A program made the position numbers and the translations under genes. From positions 7,874,001-7,938,000 of the forward strand of contig OZ059897.1 in the NCBI GenBank assembly GCA_964057225.1: a DNA stretch of 64,000 nt, written 5' to 3'. Below are positions 1 to 10,473 of this stretch, one piece after another (the first letter of the stretch is position 1; every line of letters starts with the position of its first letter). Origin of the DNA: Auanema rhodensis. Lineage: Eukaryota > Nematoda > Chromadorea > Rhabditida > Rhabditidae. The notes below the pieces were generated by a model. The model was not told the DNA's origin. It did not search any database and saw only the letters and a program-made list of their open reading frames with translations.

Positions 1-79
1 TCTCTTTTTGCTTCAACACCTTCTGAATCTGGATAAAGTACATTTTTGATATTTTCAAAGTGTGGACCCAATGACTTGT

Positions 80-91
80 AGTTCGAACTTG
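80..91 (+). promoter_or_regulatory. B-box-like motif in the spacer of every unit
   Basis: AGTTCGAACTTG holds the palindrome GTTCGAAC and resembles a B box (GTTCGANNC), about 38 bp upstream of each tRNA start. It is nearly invariant; single exceptions read AGTTCCAAC near 8619, and AGATCGAAC near 13660, 14437 and 15213. It may be a relic T-arm or an extra TFIIIC contact; no fuller tRNA fold is visible around it. Confidence 0.35.
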
Positions 92-101
92 ATGTGCAAA
101 G

Positions 102-107
102 ATATAA
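102..107 (+). promoter_or_regulatory. AT-rich upstream element before each tRNA
   Basis: ATATAA lies at -17 to -12 of the tRNA start. It is the region where units differ most: ATATAACGAG, ATATAAAGAG or ATATTAGGAG. TATA-like motifs near -30 can position TFIIIB on tRNA genes; this one is closer than usual, so the role is only a suggestion. Confidence 0.3.
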
Positions 108-125
108 CGAGAGCGTCAGCCCGCG

Positions 126-136
126 TGGCCTAATGG
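126..136 (+). promoter_or_regulatory. Pol III A box of the reference tRNA gene
   Basis: TGGCCTAATGG at tRNA positions 8 onward matches the TRGCNNARYNGG-type A box, where TFIIIC binds. It recurs in each unit at the same offset. About 25 copies carry TGACC in place of TGGCC, changing a conserved A-box G. Confidence 0.85.
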
Positions 137-169
137 ATAAGGCGTCTGACTTCTAATCAGAAGATTGTC

Positions 170-180
170 GGTTCGATCCC
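170..180 (+). promoter_or_regulatory. Pol III B box of the reference tRNA gene
   Basis: GGTTCGATCCC covers the T-arm and matches the GGTTCGANNCC B box, the main TFIIIC contact. Copies at 1089, 1283, 1477, 2447 and 4581 read GCTTCGATCC here, which breaks both the second G of the box and the last T-stem pair. Confidence 0.85.
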
Positions 181-198
181 GGCCGTGGGCTTCATCTC

Positions 199-203
199 TT
201 TTT
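199..203 (+). terminator. Pol III oligo-T terminator of the reference unit
   Basis: T5 begins 8 nt after the tRNA 3' end, the usual Pol III stop. It is T6 in the units whose tail reads CTTTTTTCTTC, only T4 in units reading CTCATTTTGC (for example after the tRNAs at 1283, 2835 and 4969), and broken in the unit near 20955. Every unit thus looks built for its own transcript. Confidence 0.85.
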
Positions 204-1088
204 GCTTCAACACCTTTTGAATGTGGATAAAGTACATTTCTGATATTTTCAAAGTGTGGACCCAATGACTTGTAGTTCGAACTTGATGTGCCAAGATATA
301 ACGAGAACGTCAGCCCGCGTGGCCTAATGGATAAGGCGTCTGACTTCTAATCAGAAGATTGTCGGTTCGATCCCGGCCGTGGGCTTTATCTCTTTTTGCT
401 TCAACACCTTTTGAATCTGGATAAAGTACATTTCTGATATTTTCAAAGTGTGGACCCAATGACTTGTAGTTCGAACTTGATGTGCCAAGATATAACGAGA
501 GCGTCAGCCCGCGTGGCCTAATGGATAAGGCGTCTGACTTCTAATCAGAAGATTGTCGGTTCGATCCCGGCCGTGGGCTTCATCTCTTTTTGCTTCAACA
601 CATTCTGAATCTGGATAAAGTACATTTTTGATATTTTCAAAGTGTGGACCCAATGACTTGTAGTTCGAACTTGATGTGCCAAGATATAACGAGAGCGTCA
701 GCCCGCGTGGCCTAATGGATAAGGCGTCTGACTTCTAATCAGAAGATTGTCGGTTCGATCCCGGCCGTGGGCTTCATCTCTTTTTGCTTCAACACCTTCT
801 GAATCTGGATAAAGTACATTTTTGATATTTTCAAAGTGTGGACCCAATGACTTGTAGTTCGAACTTGATGTGCCAAGATATAACGAGAGCGTCAGCCCGC
901 GTGGCCTAATGGATAAGGCGTCTGACTTCTAATCAGAAGATTGTCGGTTCGATCCCGGCCGTGGGCTTCATCTCTTTTTGCTTCAACACCTTTTGAATGT
1001 GGATAAAGTACATTTCTGATATTTTCAAAGTGTGGACCCAATGACTTGTAGTTCGAACTTGATGTGCCAAGATATATCGAGAGTGTCA

Positions 1089-1161
1089 GCCCGCCTGGCC
1101 TAATGGATAAGGCGTCTGACTTCTAATCAGAAGATTGTCGCTTCGATCCCGGCCGTGGGCT
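1089..1161 (+). tRNA. tRNA-Arg(TCT) variant with acceptor and T-stem mismatches
   Basis: Acceptor position 7 is C rather than G, giving a C-C mismatch, and the T arm reads CGCTTCG, losing the G53-C61 pair and a B-box G. The copy at 1477 has the same two changes. The copies at 1283, 2447 and 4581 have only the T-arm change. These are probably weak or dead copies, though the anticodon loop is intact. Confidence 0.8.
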
Positions 1162-1670
1162 TCATCTCTTTTTGCTTCAACACCTTTTGAATCTGGATAA
1201 AGTACATTTCTGATATTTTCAAAGTGTGGACCCAATGACTTGTAGTTCGAACTTGATGTGCCAAGATATATCGAGAGTGTCAGCCCGCGTGGCCTAATGG
1301 ATAAGGCGTCTGACTTCTAATCAGAAGATTGTCGCTTCGATCCCGGCCGTGGGCTTCATCTCATTTTGCTTCAACACCTTCTGAATCTGGATAAAGTACA
1401 TTTCTGATATTTTCAAAGTGTGGACCCAATGACTTGTAGTTCGAACTTGATGTGCCAAGATATATCGAGAGTGTCAGCCCGCCTGGCCTAATGGATAAGG
1501 CGTCTGACTTCTAATCAGAAGATTGTCGCTTCGATCCCGGCCGTGGGCTTCATCTCTTTTTGCTTCAACACCTTTTGAATCTGGATAAAGTACATTTCTG
1601 ATATTTTCAAAGTGTGGACCCAATGACTTGTAGTTCGAACTTGATGTGCCAAGATATAACGAGAGCGTCA

Positions 1671-1743
1671 GCCCGCGTGGCCTAATGGATAAGGCGTATG
1701 ACTTCTAATCAGAAGATTGTCGGTTCGATCCCGGCCGTGGGCT
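1671..1743 (+). tRNA. tRNA-Arg(TCT) variant with anticodon-stem mismatch
   Basis: The anticodon stem reads TATGA instead of TCTGA opposite TCAGA, so one pair is lost. The rest matches the reference copy. I saw this change in no other copy. Confidence 0.8.
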
Positions 1744-1744
1744 T

Positions 1745-4700
1745 CATCTCTTTTTGCTTCAACACCTTCTGATTCTGGATAAAGTACATTTCTGATATTT
1801 TCAAAGTATGGACCCAATGACTTGTAGTTCGAACTTGATGTGCCAAGATATAACGAGAGCGTCAGCCCGCGTGGCCTAATGGATAAGGCGTCTGACTTCT
1901 AATCAGAAGATTGTCGGTTCGATCCCGGCCGTGGGCTTCATCTCTTTTTGCTTCAACACCTTCTGAATCTGGATAAAGTACATTTTTGATATTTTCAAAG
2001 TCGGGACCCAATGACTTGTAGTTCGAACTTGATGTGCCAAGATATAAAGAGAGCGTCAGCCCGCGTGGCCTAATGGATAAGGCGTCTGACTTCTAATCAG
2101 AAGATTGTCGGTTCGATCCCGGCCGTGGGCTTTATCTCTTTTTGCTTCAACACCTTTTGAATCTGGATAAAGTACATTTCTGATACTTTCAAAGTGTGGA
2201 CCCAATGACTTGTAGTTCGAACTTGATGTGCCAAGATATAACGAGAGCGTCAGCCCGCGTGGCCTAATGGATAAGGCGTCTGACTTCTAATCAGAAGATT
2301 GTCGGTTCGATCCCGGCCGTGGGCTTCATCTCTTTTTGCTTCAACACCTATTGAATGTGGATAAAGTACATTTCTGATATTTTCAAAGTGTGGACCCAAT
2401 GACTTGTAGTTCGAACTTGATGTGCCAAGATATAACGAGAGCGTCAGCCCGCGTGGCCTAATGGATAAGGCGTCTGACTTCTAATCAGAAGATTGTCGCT
2501 TCGATCCCGGCCGTGGGCTTCATCTCTTTTTGCTTCAACACCTTCTGAATCTGGATAAAGTACATTTTTGATATTTTCAAAGTGTGGATCCAATGACTTG
2601 TAGTTCGAACTTGATGTGCAAAGATATAACGAGAGCGTCAGCCCGCGTGGCCTAATGGATAAGGCGTCTGACTTCTAATCAGAAGATTGTCGGTTCGATC
2701 CCGGCCGTGGGCTTCATCTCTTTTTGCTTCAACACCTTTTGAATGTGGATAAAGTACATTTCTGATATTTTCAAAGTGTGGACCCAATGACTTGTAGTTC
2801 GAACTTGATGTGCCAAGATATAACGAGAACGTCAGCCCGCGTGGCCTAATGGATAAGGCGTCTGACTTCTAATCAGAAGATTGTCGGTTCGATCTCGGAC
2901 GTGGGCTTCATCTCATTTTGCTTCAACACCTTCTGAATCTGGATAAAGTACATTTCTGATATTTTCAAAGTGTGGACCCAATGACTTGTAGTTCGAACTT
3001 GATGTGCCAAGATATAAAGAGAGCGTCAGCCCGCGTGGCCTAATGGATAAGGCGTCTGACTTCTAATCAGAAGATTGTCGGTTCGATCCCGGCCGTGGGC
3101 TTCATCTCTTTTTGCTTCAACACCTTCTGATTCTGGATAAAGTACATTTCTGATATTTTCAAAGTATGGACCCAATGACTTGTAGTTCGAACTTGATGTG
3201 CCAAGATATAACGAGAGCGTCAGCCCGCGTGGCCTAATGGATAAGGCGTCTGACTTCTAATCAGAAGATTGTCGGTTCGATCCCGGCCGTGGGCTTCATC
3301 TCTTTTTGCTTCAACACCTTTTGAATCTGGATAAAGTACATTTCTGATATTTTCAAAGTATGGACCCAATGACTTGTAGTTCGAACTTGATGTGCCAAGA
3401 TATAACGAGAGCGTCAGCCCGCGTGGCCTAATGGATAAGGCGTCTGACTTCTAATCAGAAGATTGTCGGTTCGATCCCGGCCGTGGGCTTCATCTCTTTT
3501 TGCTTCAACACCTTTTGAATCTGGATAAAGTACATTTCTGATATTTTCAAAGTGTGGACCCAATGACTTGTAGTTCGAACTTGATGTGCCAAGATATAAC
3601 GAGAGCGTCAGCCCGCGTGGCCTAATGGATAAGGCGTCTGACTTCTAATCAGAAGATTGTCGGTTCGATCCCGGCCGTGGGCTTCATCTCTTTTTGCTTC
3701 AACACCTTTTGAATCTGGATAAAGTACATTTCTGATATTTTCAAAGTGTGGACCCAATGACTTGTAGTTCGAACTTGATGTGCCAAGATATAAAGAGAGC
3801 GTCAGCCCGCGTGGCCTAATGGATAAGGCGTCTGACTTCTAATCAGAAGATTGTCGGTTCGATCCCGGCCGTGGGCTTCATCTCTTTTTGCTTCAACACC
3901 TTCTGATTCTGGATAAAGTACATTTCTGATATTTTCAAAGTATGGACCCAATGACTTGTAGTTCGAACTTGATGTGCCAAGATATAACGAGAGCGTCAGC
4001 CCGCGTGGCCTAATGGATAAGGCGTCTGACTTCTAATCAGAAGATTGTCGGTTCGATCCCGGCCGTGGGCTTCATCTCTTTTTGCTTCAACACCTTCTGA
4101 ATCTGGATAAAGTACATTTTTGATATTTTCAAAGTCGGGACCCAATGACTTGTAGTTCGAACTTGATGTGCCAAGATATAAAGAGAGCGTCAGCCCGCGT
4201 GGCCTAATGGATAAGGCGTCTGACTTCTAATCAGAAGATTGTCGGTTCGATCCCGGCCGTGGGCTTTATCTCTTTTTGCTTCAACACCTTTTGAATCTGG
4301 ATAAAGTACATTTCTGATACTTTCAAAGTGTGGACCCAATGACTTGTAGTTCGAACTTGATGTGCCAAGATATAACGAGAGCGTCAGCCCGCGTGGCCTA
4401 ATGGATAAGGCGTCTGACTTCTAATCAGAAGATTGTCGGTTCGATCCCGGCCGTGGGCTTCATCTCTTTTTGCTTCAACACCTTTTGAATGTGGATAAAG
4501 TACATTTCTGATATTTTCAAAGTGTGGACCCAATGACTTGTAGTTCGAACTTGATGTGCCAAGATATAACGAGAGCGTCAGCCCGCGTGGCCTAATGGAT
4601 AAGGCGTCTGACTTCTAATCAGAAGATTGTCGCTTCGATCCCGGCCGTGGGCTTCATCTCTTTTTGCTTCAACACCTTCTGAATCTGGATAAAGTACATT

Positions 4701-5614
4701 TTTGATATTTTCAAAGTGTGGATCCAATGACTTGTAGTTCGAACTTGATGTGCAAAGATATAACGAGAGCGTCAGCCCGCGTGGCCTAATGGATAAGGCG
4801 TCTGACTTCTAATCAGAAGATTGTCGGTTCGATCCCGGCCGTGGGCTTCATCTCTTTTTGCTTCAACACCTTTTGAATGTGGATAAAGTACATTTCTGAT
4901 ATTTTCAAAGTGTGGACCCAATGACTTGTAGTTCGAACTTGATGTGCCAAGATATAACGAGAACGTCAGCCCGCGTGGCCTAATGGATAAGGCGTCTGAC
5001 TTCTAATCAGAAGATTGTCGGTTCGATCTCGGACGTGGGCTTCATCTCATTTTGCTTCAACACCTTCTGAATCTGGATAAAGTACATTTCTGATATTTTC
5101 AAAGTGTGGACCCAATGACTTGTAGTTCGAACTTGATGTGCCAAGATATAAAGAGAGCGTCAGCCCGCGTGGCCTAATGGATAAGGCGTCTGACTTCTAA
5201 TCAGAAGATTGTCGGTTCGATCCCGGCCGTGGGCTTCATCTCTTTTTGCTTCAACACCTTCTGATTCTGGATAAAGTACATTTCTGATATTTTCAAAGTA
5301 TGGACCCAATGACTTGTAGTTCGAACTTGATGTGCCAAGATATAACGAGAGCGTCAGCCCGCGTGGCCTAATGGATAAGGCGTCTGACTTCTAATCAGAA
5401 GATTGTCGGTTCGATCCCGGCCGTGGGCTTCATCTCTTTTTGCTTCAACACCTTTTGAATCTGGATAAAGTACATTTCTGATATTTTCAAAGTATGGACC
5501 CAATGACTTGTAGTTCGAACTTGATGTGCCAAGACATAACGAGAGCGTCAGCCCGCGTGGCCTAATGGATAAGGCGTCTGACTTCTAATCAGAAGATTGT
5601 CGGTTCGATCCCGG
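1745..5614 (+). repeat. 11-unit higher-order duplication in the array
   Basis: The ordered series of rare variants from about 1745 to 3480 recurs from about 3879 to 5614, an offset of 2134 bp (11 units). In order these are TTCTGATTCTGG, GTCGGG with AAAGAG, GATACTTTC, CGCTTCG, GGATCCAATG with TGCAAAG, the TCGGA tRNA, then CTCATTTTG. The stretch from about 4860 to 5820 is repeated again from 5830 to 6790, an offset of 970 bp (5 units). Confidence 0.85.
2835..2907 (+). tRNA. tRNA-Arg(TCT) variant with altered T stem
   Basis: The 3' T-stem strand reads TCGGA instead of CCGGC. One change leaves a G-U pair; the other gives a G-A mismatch at the base of the stem. The same pair of changes recurs at 4969, 5939, 7685 and 9819, so it spread with block duplications. 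The spacer before these copies carries the linked variant GAGAACGTCA. Confidence 0.8.
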
Positions 5615-5744
5615 CCGTGGGCTTCATCTCTTTTTGCTTCAACACCTTTTGAATCTGGATAAAGTACATTTCTGATATTTTCAAAGTATGGACCCAATGA
5701 CTTGTAGTTCGAACTTGATGTGCCAAGATATAACGAGAGCGTCA

Positions 5745-5817
5745 GCCCGCGTGGCCTAATTGATAAGGCGTCTGACTTCTAATCAGAAGATTGTCGGTTC
5801 GATCCCGGCCGTGGGCT
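5745..5817 (+). tRNA. tRNA-Arg(TCT) variant with D-loop/A-box change
   Basis: CCTAATTGATAAGG replaces CCTAATGGATAAGG, altering one of the two conserved D-loop G residues, which also lies in the A box. The same variant occurs at 6715, exactly 970 bp (5 units) on. The copy at 6909 instead has AATGAATAAGG, changing the other G. Confidence 0.8.
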
Positions 5818-8800
5818 TCATCTCTTTTTGCTTCAACACCTTTTGAATGTGGATAAAGTACATTTCTGATATTTTCAAAGTGTGGACCCAATGACTTGTA
5901 GTTCGAACTTGATGTGCCAAGATATAACGAGAACGTCAGCCCGCGTGGCCTAATGGATAAGGCGTCTGACTTCTAATCAGAAGATTGTCGGTTCGATCTC
6001 GGACGTGGGCTTCATCTCATTTTGCTTCAACACCTTCTGAATCTGGATAAAGTACATTTCTGATATTTTCAAAGTGTGGACCCAATGACTTGTAGTTCGA
6101 ACTTGATGTGCCAAGATATAAAGAGAGCGTCAGCCCGCGTGGCCTAATGGATAAGGCGTCTGACTTCTAATCAGAAGATTGTCGGTTCGATCCCGGCCGT
6201 GGGCTTCATCTCTTTTTGCTTCAACACCTTCTGATTCTGGATAAAGTACATTTCTGATATTTTCAAAGTATGGACCCAATGACTTGTAGTTCGAACTTGA
6301 TGTGCCAAGATATAACGAGAGCGTCAGCCCGCGTGGCCTAATGGATAAGGCGTCTGACTTCTAATCAGAAGATTGTCGGTTCGATCCCGGCCGTGGGCTT
6401 CATCTCTTTTTGCTTCAACACCTTTTGAATCTGGATAAAGTACATTTCTGATATTTTCAAAGTATGGACCCAATGACTTGTAGTTCGAACTTGATGTGCC
6501 AAGATATAACGAGAGCGTCAGCCCGCGTGGCCTAATGGATAAGGCGTCTGACTTCTAATCAGAAGATTGTCGGTTCGATCCCGGCCGTGGGCTTCATCTC
6601 TTTTTGCTTCAACACCTTTTGAATCTGGATAAAGTACATTTCTGATATTTTCAAAGTATGGACCCAATGACTTGTAGTTCGAACTTGATGTGCCAAGATA
6701 TAACGAGAGCGTCAGCCCGCGTGGCCTAATTGATAAGGCGTCTGACTTCTAATCAGAAGATTGTCGGTTCGATCCCGGCCGTGGGCTTTATCTCTTTTTG
6801 CTTCAACACCTTTTGAATCTGGATAAAGTACATTTCTGATATTTTCAAAGTGTGGACCCAATGACTTGTAGTTCGAACTTGATGTGCCAAGATATAACGA
6901 GAGCGTCAGCCCGCGTGGCCTAATGAATAAGGCGTCTGACTTCTAATCAGAAGATTGTCGGTTCGATCCCGGCCGTGGGCTTTATCTCTTTTTGCTTCAA
7001 CACCTTTTGAATCTGGATAAAGTACATTTCTGATATTTTCAAAGTATGGACCCAATGACTTGTAGTTCGAACTTGATGTGCCAAGATATAACGAGAGCGT
7101 CAGCCCGCGTGGCCTAATGGATAAGGCGTCTGACTTCTAATCAGAAGATTGTCGGTTCGATCCCGGCCGTGGGCTTCATCTCTTTTTGCTTCAACACCTT
7201 CTGAATCTGGATAAAGTACATTTTTGATATTTTCAAAGTGTGGACCCAATGACTTGTAGTTCGAACTTGATGTGCCAAGATATAACGAGAGCGTCAGCCC
7301 GCGTGGCCTAATGGATAAGGCGTCTGACTTCTAATCAGAAGATTGTCGGTTCGATCCCGGCCGTGGGCTTCATCTCTTTTTGCTTCAACACCTTCTGAAT
7401 CTGGATAAAGTACATTTTTGATATTTTCAAAGTCGGGACCCAATGAGTTGTAGTTCGAACTTGATGTGCCAAGATATAAAGAGAGCGTCAGCCCGCGTGG
7501 CCTAATGGATAAGGCGTCTGACTTCTAATCAGAAGATTGGCGGTTCGATCCCGGCCGTGGGCTTTATCTCTTTTTGCTTCAACACCTTTTGAATCTGGAT
7601 AAAGTACATTTCTGATATTTTCAAAGTGTGGACCCAATGACTTGTAGTTCGAACTTGATGTGCCAAGATATAACGAGAACGTCAGCCCGCGTGGCCTAAT
7701 GGATAAGGCGTCTGACTTCTAATCAGAAGATTGTCGGTTCGATCTCGGACGTGGGCTTCATCTCTTTTTGCTTCAACACCTTCTGAATCTGGATAAAGTA
7801 CATTTTTGATATTTTCAAAGTCGGGACCCAATGACTTGTAGTTCGAACTTGATGTGCCAAGATATAACGAGAGCGTCAGCCCGCGTGGCCTAATGGATAA
7901 GGCGTCTGACTTCTAATCAGAAGATTGTCGGTTCGATCCCGGCCGTGGGCTTTATCTCTTTTTGCTTCAACACCTTTTGAATCTGGATAAAGTACATTTC
8001 TGATATTTTCAAAGTGTGGACCCAATGACTTGTAGTTCGAACTTGATGTGCCAAGATATAACGAGAGCGTCAGCCCGCGTGGCCTAATGGATAAGGCGTC
8101 TGACTTCTAATCAGAAGATTGTCGGTTCGATCCCGGCCGTGGGCTTTATCTCTTTTTGCTTCAACACCTTTTGAATCTGGATAAAGTACATTTCTGATAT
8201 TTTCAAAGTCGGGACCCAATGACTTGTAGTTCGAACTTGATGTGCCAAGATATAAAGAGAGCGTCAGCCCGCGTGGCCTAATGGATAAGGCGTCTGACTT
8301 CTAATCAGAAGATTGTCGGTTCGATCCCGGCCGTGGGCTTTATCTCTTTTTGCTTCAACACCTTTTGAATCTGGATAAAGTACATTTCTGATATTTTCAA
8401 AGTGTGGACCCAATGACTTGTAGTTCGAACTTGATGTGCCAAGATATAACGAGAGCGTCAGCCCGCGTGGCCTAATGGATAAGGCGTCTGACTTCTAATC
8501 AGAAGATTGTCGGTTCGATCCCGGCCGTGGGCTTTATCTCTTTTTGCTTCAACACCTTTTGAATCTGGATAAAGTACATTTCTGATATTTTCAAAGTGTG
8601 GACCCAATGACTTGTAGTTCCAACTTGATGTGCCAAGATATAACGAGAGCGTCAGCCCGCGTGGCCTAATGGATAAGGCGTCTGACTTCTAATCAGAAGA
8701 TTGTCGGTTCGATCCCGGCCGTGGGCTTTATCTCTTTTTGCTTCAACACCTTTTGAATCTGGATAAAGTACATTTCTGATATTTTCAAAGTGTGGACCCA

Positions 8801-10400
8801 ATGACTTGTAGTTCGAACTTGATGTGCCAAGATATAACGAGAGCGTCAGCCCGCGTGGCCTAATGGATAAGGCGTCTGACTTCTAATCAGAAGATTGTCG
8901 GTTCGATCCCGGCCGTGGGCTTCATCTCTTTTTGCTTCAACATCTTTTGAATCTGGATAAAGTACATTTCTGATATTTTCAAAGTGTGGACCCAATGACT
9001 TGTAGTTCGAACTTGATGTGCCAAGATATAACGAGAGCGTCAGCCCGCGTGGCCTAATGGATAAGGCGTCTGACTTCTAATCAGAAGATTGTCGGTTCGA
9101 TCCCGGCCGTGGGCTTTATCTCTTTTTGCTTCAACACCTTTTGAATCTGGATAAAGTACATTTCTGATATTTTCAAAGTGTGGACCCAATGACTTGTAGT
9201 TCGAACTTGATGTGCCAAGATATAACGAGAGCGTCAGCCCGCGTGGCCTAATGGATAAGGCGTCTGACTTCTAATCAGAAGATTGTCGGTTCGATCCCGG
9301 CCGTGGGCTTTATCTATTTTTGCTTCAACACCTTTTGAATCTGGATAAAGTACATTTCTGATATTTTCAAAGTGTGGACCCAATGACTTGTAGTTCGAAC
9401 TTGATGTGCCAAGATATAACGAGAGCGTCAGCCCGCGTGGCCTAATGGATAAGGCGTCTGACTTCTAATCAGAAGATTGTCGGTTCGATCCCGGCCGTGG
9501 GCTTTATCTCTTTTTGCTTCAACACCTTTTGAATCTGGATAAAGTACATTTCTGATATTTTCAAAGTGTGGACCCAATGACTTGTAGTTCGAACTTGATG
9601 TGCCAAGATATAACGAGAGCGTCAGCCCGCGTGGCCTAATGGATAAGGCGTCTGACTTCTAATCAGAAGATTGTCGGTTCGATCCCGGCCGTGGGCTTTA
9701 TCTCTTTTTGCTTCAACACCTTTTGAATCTGGATAAAGTACATTTCTGATATTTTCAAAGTGTGGACCCAATGACTTGTAGTTCGAACTTGATGTGCCAA
9801 GATATAACGAGAACGTCAGCCCGCGTGGCCTAATGGATAAGGCGTCTGACTTCTAATCAGAAGATTGTCGGTTCGATCTCGGACGTGGGCTTCATCTCAT
9901 TTTGCTTCAACACCTTCTGAATCTGGATAAAGTACATTTCTGATATTTTCAAAGTGTGGACCCAATGACTTGTAGTTCGAACTTGATGTGCCAAGATATA
10001 ACGAGAGCGTCAGCCCGCGTGGCCTAATGGATAAGGCGTCTGACTTCTAATCAGAAGATTGTCGGTTCGATCCCGGCCGTGGGCTTCATCTCTTTTTGCT
10101 TCAACATCTTTTGAATCTGGATAAAGTACATTTCTGATATTTTCAAAGTGTGGACCCAATGACTTGTAGTTCGAACTTGATGTGCCAAGATATAACGAGA
10201 GCGTCAGCCCGCGTGGCCTAATGGATAAGGCGTCTGACTTCTAATCAGAAGATTGTCGGTTCGATCCCGGCCGTGGGCTTCATCTCTTTTTGCTTCAACA
10301 CATTTTGAATCTGGATAAAGTACATTTCTGATATTTTCAAAGTGTGGACCCAATGACTTGTAGTTCGAACTTGATGTGCCAAGATATAACGAGAGCGTCA

Positions 10401-10473
10401 GCCCGCGTGGCCTAATGGATAAGGGGTCTGACTTCTAATCAGAAGATTGTCGGTTCGATCCCGGCCGTGGGCT
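10401..10473 (+). tRNA. tRNA-Arg(TCT) variant AAGGGGTCTG
   Basis: The C that ends the 3' D-stem strand is G, breaking its pair with G10. Shared with the copy at 11177, four units (776 bp) away, so the two descend from one block duplication. Confidence 0.8.

Larger units (their letters stand above)
119..191 (+). tRNA. tRNA-Arg (anticodon TCT), reference copy of the array
   Basis: Folds as a complete cloverleaf. The acceptor GCCCGCG pairs with CGTGGGC (one G-U), the D stem is GCC/GGC, and the anticodon stem TCTGA/TCAGA closes the loop CTTCTAA with anticodon TCT (reads AGA). The variable loop is 5 nt, and the T stem GTCGG/CCGGC encloses TTCGATC. There is no intron, CCA is not encoded, and the discriminator would be U. 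Metazoan Arg tRNAs share the GTGGCCTAATGGATAAGGC core, which supports the isotype. The copies starting at 119+194k and 44010+194j are the same gene with zero to a few substitutions; notable variants have their own entries. The anticodon loop was intact in every copy I read. Confidence 0.95.
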
